The position numbers were made by a program, and so were the translations under genes. Source: Truepera sp. (GTDB lineage Bacteria > Deinococcota > Deinococci > Deinococcales > Trueperaceae). From it: 14,072 bases of DNA. The DNA lies in NCBI GenBank assembly GCA_018333775.1, contig JAGXSO010000025.1:1-14072 (forward strand), given 5' to 3'. The number at the start of each line of letters is the position of its first letter. The stretch's first letter is position 1. Below are positions 5,820-10,694 of this stretch, in pieces. The notes beneath the pieces are model-generated. The model searched no databases, was not told the DNA's origin, and saw only the letters and a program-made list of their open reading frames with translations.

Positions 5820-6166
5820 AACAAACGACCGAACAGGCCGGTGGCATTGGCACAGGCCATGCTAAGGGCAGAGGTGTATCGCGCACTCGGTACGCTCGAT
5901 CCGGCAAAGCGGAGACGCGGACGCAAACGATCCCCCGCCCACTAACACACCTCAAGCGCTACAGCGAGCGCTATCCCGCCGCCTGGCGGGTGACGAAGGG
6001 AATCTACCGCTTCGACCCCGAGATCTTTGACGAGCTGTGGGCGACGCCGGTCAGCGGGGAGAGCCCCACGGCGGTGCTGGAGCGGCGGCCGGAGTGGTGT
6101 GTCTACGCCCAACATTTGACAGGATCTCCCGGCGGTGACAGCCGATCTCTTATGACTTTCCTCTGA
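5817..6166 (+). pseudogene. Frameshifted and truncated gene, AcrVA2-like N-terminal part
   Basis: From ATG 5817 a frame of 42 codons (MNKRPNRPVALAQAMLRAEV and on, ending RRRGRKRSPAH) stops at TAA 5943-5945. The next frame then continues with LKRYSERYPAAWRVTKGIYR and ends with PEWCVY. One extra C in the C5 tract at 5932-5936 would join the two frames into one protein. The YP-AWR and PEWCVY motifs resemble proteins I know as AcrVA2-like in bacterial genomes (chromosomal homologues of a phage anti-CRISPR, usually of unknown function). Resemblance ends at PEWCVYA, about 6108-6110, exactly where similarity to the upstream region of the first toxin unit begins; the rest to TGA 6166 is out-of-context sequence. 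So the gene appears interrupted by the second toxin unit. The family call is from memory of the motif. Confidence 0.45.
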
Positions 6167-6181
6167 CTCAAAGGTGCTAGC
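6117..6181 (+). promoter_or_regulatory. Candidate operator or activator array, unit B
   Basis: TGAC direct repeats begin at 6117, 6136, 6153 and 6164, with steps of 19, 17 and 11 bp exactly as in unit A, followed by GCTAGC at 6176-6181. In both copies GCTAGC ends 20 bp before the -10 hexamer. Co-regulation of the two toxin genes by one activator is the simplest reading. Confidence 0.4.
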
Positions 6182-6201
6182 GTCTTTCTGGGGCGAAGCC
6201 C

Positions 6202-6219
6202 TATAATGATAATGGAGGC
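6202..6219 (+). promoter_or_regulatory. Consensus -10 box and SD of the unit B toxin gene
   Basis: TATAAT at 6202-6207, GGAGGC at 6214-6219 and ATG at 6226 have exactly the unit A spacing. There is no clear -35 at 17 bp. Confidence 0.75.
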
Positions 6220-6225
6220 GAGGTT

Positions 6226-6654
6226 ATGAGGAAGATTCTGGTTCTGCTCATGGCACTGGTCCTAGGAGGCGCTCTGGCCCAGGGGAAGGTCAACGCCCAG
6301 CCCGCCTTTACCCCGGTCTTGCCGGTGGGGGTGGAGTTGGGTGATGAGGAGTTGGCTCTCACCGAGGGGAAAGTTGCGCCCCTTGTCGCAATTGTTGCTT
6401 GGACTGGGGCCCGCTATGTGGTAACGCGCTACGTTGCACCAAGAATTGCGGTCAGCGCACTGCGCAGCGGCTACAGCGTGCACTGCAGCAGGGCTCAACA
6501 GGCCGCCTCACTTGCACGGCAAGCCTTCGGACCGAACAACGTGATACGCCACGGCCCGAGTGGGCATGTCTACAGCCCGATCCATTACTCGCACTTCCAG
6601 GCGGCAAGCGGCTTTCGGGGAGCGCATGTGTTCTACGGTCGTCCACTGCGCTGA
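6226..6654 (+). CDS. Secreted toxin-like protein with the unit A leader and a different C-terminal domain (unit B)
   Basis: This 142-aa protein shares its first 53 or so residues with the peptide at 2213: Sec signal MRKILVLL...GGALA|Q (residues 1-18), the QPAFTPVLPVGVEL block, and a leader ending ELGDEELALTEGK (L38 at -12, E42 at -8, L43 at -7, T46 at -4, G48 at -2, K49 at -1) followed by VAPLV. Beyond this the two proteins are unrelated. This one has a hydrophobic stretch (about 50-78) and a soluble-looking C-terminus (about 80-142) with HCSRAQQAASLARQAF, RHGPSGHV, IHYSHF and GAHVFYG. The spaced His residues recall small nuclease-type domains at the ends of polymorphic toxins, but I cannot name the family. 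No C39 or barrel gene lies nearby, so it presumably uses those of unit A. Two small soluble ORFs follow as candidate immunity genes. The toxin role is inferred. Confidence 0.7.
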   Translation: MRKILVLLMALVLGGALAQGKVNAQPAFTPVLPVGVELGDEELALTEGKVAPLVAIVAWTGARYVVTRYVAPRIAVSALRSGYSVHCSRAQQAASLARQAFGPNNVIRHGPSGHVYSPIHYSHFQAASGFRGAHVFYGRPLR

Positions 6655-6674
6655 CTGGAATTTGCCCGGATTTG

Positions 6675-6699
6675 CCAGAGGCGCAATGCGCCTCTCTGG
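6675..6699 (+). other. Strong hairpin between toxin and immunity candidate
   Basis: CCAGAGGCGC at 6675-6684 pairs with GCGCCTCTCTGG at 6688-6699 around an AAT loop, with a 2-base bulge. There is no T-run after it. It lies between the toxin stop (6654) and the next start (6720) and could be a partial terminator, an mRNA-stability element or a processing site that sets the toxin-to-immunity ratio. Confidence 0.45.
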
Positions 6700-6719
6700 C
6701 ACAGTGAGGGCGGCCCACG

Positions 6720-7040
6720 GTGCACCTTGAAATTTCGTTCCCTGTTGAGAACGCCCCTGGGAAGGGTATTAAGCTGCCTAGAGGATACATGCAGCGCAAG
6801 ACCATTGGTTCCCGTGTCGTCTTCTATAAGCCGCTGGAAATCAGGGACGGCCTCTTCGAGGCATCGGGTGTTCTCAAGACCAATGCAATCCGGGCCTTTC
6901 TTGCCGACAAGCTCTGCAGCGGCATGGTCTTTGCGATTTACGACGACGATCACGACCCGTTCAAGAAGCGGACGGATGTCAGGATTGCGGAATTCGACTG
7001 CACGCCGTTGCGAATCAACACTGCATATTACATCACCTGA
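6720..7040 (+). CDS. Small soluble protein, candidate immunity protein (unit B)
   Basis: This 106-aa protein has no signal peptide and no TM segment. It is mixed alpha/beta in appearance, with an acidic patch YDDDHDP near the C-terminal third and an aromatic end NTAYYIT. The GTG start at 6720 is the only early start in frame, because a stop at 6705 closes the frame. GAGGG lies 9 bases upstream. I recognise no family. It follows the toxin-like gene by 65 bp on the same strand, the usual place for an immunity gene. A soluble protein fits a cytoplasmic target of the unit B toxin, in contrast to the membrane partner in unit A. Base composition looks poorer in GC than in the flanking housekeeping genes, consistent with acquisition. 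Confidence 0.6.
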   Translation: MHLEISFPVENAPGKGIKLPRGYMQRKTIGSRVVFYKPLEIRDGLFEASGVLKTNAIRAFLADKLCSGMVFAIYDDDHDPFKKRTDVRIAEFDCTPLRINTAYYIT

Positions 7041-7066
7041 CATCATGCCAATTGGGGACTGAAATC

Positions 7067-7354
7067 ATGGGAAAATATGCTACCCTGATCGTTGGCCGCG
7101 GATTCAGCCCTCCCGCCGAAGTTCGGGTCGAAGGCTTCTACGTTACCGTCTTCGTCGAGGCCGAAGATGTGGATGAGGCTATCTCAAAGGCGCTCACCTT
7201 CATTGTGGAAGATGATGATGAGTTCTTGGCAAACATCGCCCCGTATGCCGATCCAGATAGGGCCGAGGTTGCACCTGAGCACTGGTACGAATTGTCCAGT
7301 TTCGATGGATGCGAACTGCCCAGGAGCGGGTTTGTGTTTTTCAGCAAAGATTGA
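7067..7354 (+). CDS. Small acidic soluble protein, second candidate immunity protein (unit B)
   Basis: This 95-aa protein is strongly acidic (FVEAEDVDEAISKAL, VEDDDEF) and has no signal or TM segment. It ends with HWYELSSFDGCELPRSGFVF, an arrangement of aromatic and Cys/Pro residues typical of compact single-domain proteins. ATG 7067 is preferred over an upstream in-frame TTG (7052) because GGGGA lies 8 bases before it. It follows the previous ORF by 26 bp and is likely on the same transcript. I recognise no family. A second immunity protein, or an immunity gene for a lost toxin (orphan immunity), are both plausible. It is immediately followed by the DUF418 fossil. Confidence 0.6.
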   Translation: MGKYATLIVGRGFSPPAEVRVEGFYVTVFVEAEDVDEAISKALTFIVEDDDEFLANIAPYADPDRAEVAPEHWYELSSFDGCELPRSGFVFFSKD

Positions 7355-7376
7355 CAGGTCCTGGAGCATTGGGGCG

Positions 7377-7640
7377 TTGGTCAACATGCTCTTCTTCGCG
7401 CACCCCGTCTATCTCGCAGTGATTGACACCGGACCGTGGCCTAACCCCTTAGACCAGGTTGCCAGTCTCTTGATCGCCTTTTTCGTCCAAGGCAAGTTCT
7501 TTACCCTCTTTTCGCTGCTGTTTGGCCTGGGCTTGGCCATTCAGCTGCAGCGCTCCCAGGATGAAGGTGTTAGCGGCAAGCTTCAGCCGCTGCGGTCAGG
7601 TAGGGCCGCCGAGGGCCGCCTGTGCATGCTCGTTCTTTAG
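7377..7640 (+). pseudogene. DUF418 gene fossil, 5'-truncated with a large internal deletion
   Basis: The stretch 7377-7567 is roughly 90% identical by eye to 4580-4770 of the intact DUF418 gene and encodes the equivalent of residues 31-94 (LVNMLFFAHPVYLAVIDTGP and on to LQRSQDEG). It then jumps, through six unrelated bases, to a copy of the extreme C-terminus (GKLQPLR, 7574-7595). About 310 residues are missing between them, but the frame is kept. The start region is also missing and the stop is replaced, so translation would run on to TAG at 7638-7640. It is non-functional as a DUF418 protein. It shows that unit B once ended with the same gene as unit A. Confidence 0.88.
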
Positions 7641-7651
7641 TCCAAAACCAA

Positions 7652-8293
7652 ATGCTACCCCGTTCGGAGCTTCAGGTCACCCCCCTAAGCCCGCCCCTGG
7701 TGTCGGACGCCGCGCGCCTCATCGTTGAAGCTTTCCGGCATGAGGCCATCACAGCCTACTGGCTTAACCTCTCCGGTGAGACGGCCCGTCGGCACTACAC
7801 CAAGCTGGTCGAGGCCAAACTGCGGCTGTATTTGCTGACAGGACAGCCCGTGCTGACCGCTATGGATAACGGCAAACTGGTCGGCGCGGCAATCGTTAAG
7901 CTGACGCGCCCCACGCCCGCACCCGGGCAGATCCTCAAGATCGTCTTGCCCATCGTGCCCAGGCTGCTGGCGCTAGCGCCAAGGGTTAGGCGGCAAGCCC
8001 TGAGCGCTTTACACTTGGCGGGACCAGCCATGAAACCGCCGAGCGACCTACCGAAACCGTATCAACTGCTCGAGGCCATCGCCGTCCACCCTGACCACCA
8101 GGGGCAAGGGATCGGATCGTTACTTCTCAAGGGGGTGCACGAGCTAGCCAAGCAGCATGAGCTGCCAACCTATCTCATGACCGGCGACGCCAAGAACTGC
8201 GAGATTTACGAGCACGTCGGCTACCGCACCGTGGCGGTCAAGCAGGCCCCCGGATTGACCGTCTGCCACATGGTGCGCAATTTGCCAAGCTAG
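7652..8293 (+). CDS. GNAT family N-acetyltransferase
   Basis: This 213-aa protein carries the GNAT acetyl-CoA-binding fold. The key motif A is AIAVHPDHQGQGIGSLLL (about residues 142-159; the Q150-G-Q-G-I-G155 loop binds the CoA pyrophosphate). The C-terminal strand pair is TGDAKNCEIYEHVGYRTV (177-194). The N-terminal part (AARLIVEAFRHEAITAYW) is like that of GNATs acting on small molecules or antibiotics, but the substrate cannot be read from the sequence. I chose ATG 7652; an in-frame GTG at 7622 would overlap the DUF418 fossil. There is no clear SD. The gene is convergent with the exonuclease gene, only 7 bp apart. Confidence 0.9.
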   Translation: MLPRSELQVTPLSPPLVSDAARLIVEAFRHEAITAYWLNLSGETARRHYTKLVEAKLRLYLLTGQPVLTAMDNGKLVGAAIVKLTRPTPAPGQILKIVLPIVPRLLALAPRVRRQALSALHLAGPAMKPPSDLPKPYQLLEAIAVHPDHQGQGIGSLLLKGVHELAKQHELPTYLMTGDAKNCEIYEHVGYRTVAVKQAPGLTVCHMVRNLPS

Positions 8294-8300
8294 GGCACCA

Positions 8301-9044
8301 TTAAAACAGCGGCGTACTCGACGGCATCAGCACCGCTGCTTCGACCCGGTCGAGCCTGAAGGTCAGCTCCTGCTGCTTGAGGTGGCAGTAGCCGCGGATG
8401 TACACACCGTCAAAAGCCTGCACGTCTACCAGGCGCTCCTTGGCGCCGTAGGTCATGCGCACGCTGCCGCGCACCTTGGCCGCCTCGGCGAATACCTTAG
8501 CCAGCGGGTGCTCGGCAAAGCGCACCGTTACTACCGCCTTGCGCCCCCCCTTATCGACGTAGAGGTGGCCGTGCCGCCGGGCGTAGTCGTAGAGGTCGCG
8601 GGTCAGCTTGACATCTTCTAGGCAGTAGCGCTCGAGCCGCTCCCAATCGCCCGCTTGGTAGTAGGAGAGCGCCAGCAAGCCCGAACCGATCTTGCCGGTC
8701 CCCAGCGTGGCCTTGGCCAGCGCATCGAGACTGACGCGGTGCCCGAGCGCGTGCTGAGCCTCGACCATCAAATCTAGAGTCGGCAGCCCCAGCACCCAGT
8801 CGCCTAGCTCGGAGGCCAGCACCGGCCAATCAAAACCGATCAGATTAAAGCCGACAATCTGTTCGGCCTCGCGCAGCAGCGCCGCGAGTGCGTCAAACCG
8901 GTCCTCACGAAAGGCGCTAAAGCGGTCGTCCTGATAGTTGTAAACGCCCACCACGCTGACCCCGAGCCGTGCCCGGTGGTGCGCCCCGCCTACCTCGGCA
9001 AAGGAGCGCTTGGTCTCGAGGTCGACCACTAGCCGCTTCATCAT
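8301..9044 (-). CDS. DEDD-type RNase H-fold exonuclease with a WYL-like C-terminal region
   Basis: This 247-aa protein has an N-terminal DnaQ-like 3'-5' exonuclease domain. VVDLET supplies D8 and E10, VGFNLIGFDWPVL supplies D72, and YCLEDVKLTRDLYDY supplies D144, giving the four metal-binding acidic residues. The C-terminal part (about 190-247) reads RMTYGAKERLVDVQAFDG followed by IRGYCHLKQQELTFRLDRVE. That matches the WYL-domain pattern (GYCH...R-FRLDR) known from ligand-binding regulators, often of defence or DNA-damage genes. The start is coupled to the phosphatase gene: its TGA (9044-9046) shares a base with ATG 9044. A TTG at 9047 is also in frame. It is likely an accessory nuclease on DNA or RNA, with the extra domain perhaps binding a nucleic-acid ligand. 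The exonuclease fold is clear; the C-terminal call is inferred. Confidence 0.82.
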   Translation of the reverse strand: MMKRLVVDLETKRSFAEVGGAHHRARLGVSVVGVYNYQDDRFSAFREDRFDALAALLREAEQIVGFNLIGFDWPVLASELGDWVLGLPTLDLMVEAQHALGHRVSLDALAKATLGTGKIGSGLLALSYYQAGDWERLERYCLEDVKLTRDLYDYARRHGHLYVDKGGRKAVVTVRFAEHPLAKVFAEAAKVRGSVRMTYGAKERLVDVQAFDGVYIRGYCHLKQQELTFRLDRVEAAVLMPSSTPLF

Positions 9045-9853
9045 CAATAAGGCTCCGCCCGATAATTCAGGACCGTTATCCGCGTAAGCTGCAATGTCTG
9101 TAGCAGCGCTTCGTGCAGAGGCCCATTAGATGCTACCAAGACCGGGTTGTTAAGCTCGTAGGCCTCACCCGCGCCGCCGGTCACCCGCCCGCCCGCCTCG
9201 GTGATAATGAGCGCGCCGGCCGCTACATCCCAGGGGTTGAGCTTAAGCTCCCAAAAGCCGTCTAAGCGCCCGCAGGCCACATAGCAGAGGTCGAGCGCAG
9301 CGGCCCCGGGGCGGCGCACTGCACGCGCCTTAGGCATAATCCGCTTAAAGATCTCGAGATTAACCAAGACCGCCGCTTCGTCGTAGGCGAAGCCGGTAGC
9401 CAGCATGGCTTTGCGCAGCACGGTCTCGCGCGTGACGCTAATCGGCGCGCCGTTGCAGTAGCTCCCGCCGCCCCGCACTGCCGTGAACAGCTCGCCCCGC
9501 ACCGAGTCGAGCACTACCCCGACCTGCACTAAACCGTCGATCTCCAGCGCAATCGACACGCAGTAGAACGGGAAGCCGTGGGCGTAGTTGAGCGTGCCGT
9601 CAAGCGGATCGACGATCCAGCGGTGGGAGGCCGTCCCGGTCGACTGGCCCTGTTCCTCACCCAACACCGCGTGATCTGGGAAGCTGCGCAGGATGATGCG
9701 GCGGATGGCCGCCTCCGCCTCTTGATCGACGCGCGTCACCAGGTCGGTCTCGCTCGATTTGGTGTCGATGCCAAGCTCGCTGCCGAGGTTGGCCTGGTGG
9801 ATGGCGGCGGCAGCCTTGGCCGCCCGGATGGCAGTGTGGAGGTACTGAGTCAC
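9044..9853 (-). CDS. Inositol monophosphatase family protein (SuhB-like)
   Basis: This 269-aa Mg-dependent sugar-phosphate phosphatase has the full metal-site set: GEEQG (E66, E67), WIVDPLDGTLNYAHGFPFY (D82, D85, residues 79-97) and NPWDVAAGALIITEAGG (D209, residues 206-222). Family members hydrolyse inositol-1-phosphate, fructose-1,6-bisphosphate, PAP or histidinol phosphate; the substrate cannot be fixed here. I prefer GTG 9853 over ATG 9877. A TATAGT box on the minus strand (9860-9865) lies 6 bases before GTG 9853 and inside the longer reading, so the mRNA is probably leaderless, and family members normally begin close to this point. It is co-transcribed with the downstream exonuclease gene (overlapping stop and start) and divergent from the BFN gene. 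Confidence 0.92.
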   Translation of the reverse strand: MTQYLHTAIRAAKAAAAIHQANLGSELGIDTKSSETDLVTRVDQEAEAAIRRIILRSFPDHAVLGEEQGQSTGTASHRWIVDPLDGTLNYAHGFPFYCVSIALEIDGLVQVGVVLDSVRGELFTAVRGGGSYCNGAPISVTRETVLRKAMLATGFAYDEAAVLVNLEIFKRIMPKARAVRRPGAAALDLCYVACGRLDGFWELKLNPWDVAAGALIITEAGGRVTGGAGEAYELNNPVLVASNGPLHEALLQTLQLTRITVLNYRAEPY

Positions 9854-9859
9854 CCTCTC

Positions 9860-9865
9860 ACTATA
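9860..9865 (-). promoter_or_regulatory. -10 box of a leaderless promoter for the phosphatase-exonuclease operon
   Basis: On the minus strand TATAGT is followed by 6 bases and GTG at 9853. A transcript starting at the usual distance would begin at the start codon. No good -35 hexamer is visible. Confidence 0.55.
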
Positions 9866-9894
9866 CGCCCATGCCACCGGAGGGCTTGGCGCGT

Positions 9895-9900
9895 TACACT
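9895..9900 (+). promoter_or_regulatory. -10 box of a leaderless promoter for the BFN gene
   Basis: TACACT at 9895-9900 is followed by AGGGC and ATG at 9906. The distance is that of leaderless promoters known in Deinococcus. The gap between the two divergent start codons is only 52 bp. Confidence 0.55.
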
Positions 9901-9905
9901 AGGGC

Positions 9906-10328
9906 ATGATCGAGGCCAAACTGGAGAACGTAGCGGTAGCCGGGGATGGCAATCAGTTCTTAGTGCTGCTCAAGACCGCCGATGGCGATATCCTGCCCAT
10001 CGTTATCGGACCGCTCGAGGCGATGTCGATAGCGGCGGGCCGCGCCAAAGAGAGCGCCCCTCGGCCCATGACCCACGACCTGCTGCTTTCTATCTTGGGT
10101 CTCCTTAACGTTCAGGTCAAACGCGTGGAGATTACCGACTTAACCGAAGGCACCTTCTACGCCAAGCTGATTCTGGATAACCGCGGCATCGAGTTCGAGG
10201 TGGACTCGCGCCCCAGCGACGCGCTAGCTCTGATCGCCCGCACCGATGCGCCGCTCTTTATTGCCGAGTCGGTGATCGATCAGGCGGCGCTGAGCGACTT
10301 CGGCTCGTCAGGTGGGGTCGAGGCCTGA
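9906..10328 (+). CDS. Bifunctional nuclease (BFN/DUF151) family protein
   Basis: This 140-aa protein belongs to the BFN (DUF151) family, described in plants as having both RNase and DNase activity; the bacterial role is not well established. Conserved blocks are all present: ILPIVIGPLEAMSIAAG (29-45), RPMTHDLLLSIL (53-64), VEITDLTEGTFYAKLIL (74-90), and VDSRPSDALALIART (99-113). Length is typical (about 130-160 aa). The ATG at 9906 is fixed by a -10 box 5 bases upstream (leaderless). Its last 49 bases overlap the end of acpS on the opposite strand, so its C-terminal tail (QAALSDFGSSGGVEA) is encoded antisense to the acpS end. Confidence 0.92.
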   Translation: MIEAKLENVAVAGDGNQFLVLLKTADGDILPIVIGPLEAMSIAAGRAKESAPRPMTHDLLLSILGLLNVQVKRVEITDLTEGTFYAKLILDNRGIEFEVDSRPSDALALIARTDAPLFIAESVIDQAALSDFGSSGGVEA

Positions 10329-10687
10329 AGGCGCTCGAGCACCACCACCGCCGCAGCATGGTCGCGGCTGTGGCTGAGGCTGAGGTGGGCCACTAGCCTC
10401 TCACGCTCCAGCTCCACCGCTATCGCTTGCGCAAAGCCGAGCACCGGTCGCGCCCCGTGGTGCTCTACCCACACCTCGCGCCAACCGTGGGGCTGAGGCC
10501 AACACTTCTGAAAAGCCTCCTTGGCGGCAAAGCGTGCCGCCAGGCTGCTGGTCGGATCATGTTTAGCGAGACAGTAACGCAGCTCCTCAGGGGTAAAATG
10601 CCGTTCCAAGAAGCGCTCGGGATGGCGCCGCCAGACGCTGCGGACGCGCTCGAGCTCGACAATATCCAGGCCAACTGCGATAATCAC
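10280..10687 (-). CDS. acpS: Holo-[acyl-carrier-protein] synthase
   Basis: This 135-aa enzyme transfers the 4'-phosphopantetheine arm from CoA to the serine of apo-ACP, activating fatty-acid synthesis. Key motifs are VGLDIVELERV (D8 binds Mg), ARFAAKEAFQK (E57 and K61, residues 51-61) and HLSLSHSRDHAAAVVV (101-116). Length is a little above the usual 120-130 because of a Pro/Ser-rich tail (QASTPPDEPKSLSAA), which is encoded in the overlap with the BFN gene. The start is GTG at 10685-10687, 7 bases after the stop of the kinase-like gene, so it is probably translated from that transcript. An essential enzyme placed behind a large signalling protein is unusual. Confidence 0.95.
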   Translation of the reverse strand: MIIAVGLDIVELERVRSVWRRHPERFLERHFTPEELRYCLAKHDPTSSLAARFAAKEAFQKCWPQPHGWREVWVEHHGARPVLGFAQAIAVELERERLVAHLSLSHSRDHAAAVVVLERLQASTPPDEPKSLSAA

Positions 10688-10694
10688 GAGGTCT

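Larger units (their letters stand above)
6111..6387 (+). repeat. Duplicated promoter-signal-leader segment, copy B
   Basis: This is the partner of 2098-2383. Conserved blocks include GTGACAGCCGAT, CTCTGACTCAAAGGTGCTAG, CCCTATAATGAT, GGTTATGAGGAAGAT, GGCGCTCTGGCCCAGGGGAA and CCGGTCTTGCCGGTGGGGGT. The left end abuts the interrupted AcrVA2-like fragment. Both copies are preceded by CGCCCAAC (2084-2091 and 6106-6113), possibly a recombination joint. Confidence 0.85.

Noticed and set aside
7092..7376. Open frame leading into the DUF418 fossil as its real 5' part
   Set aside because: It is an out-of-frame shadow of the small protein at 7067-7354; similarity to DUF418 begins only at about 7377.
9854..9877. 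ATG 9877 as the start of the phosphatase
   Set aside because: The eight added residues are encoded by the probable -10 box region, and family N-termini begin near the GTG at 9853.
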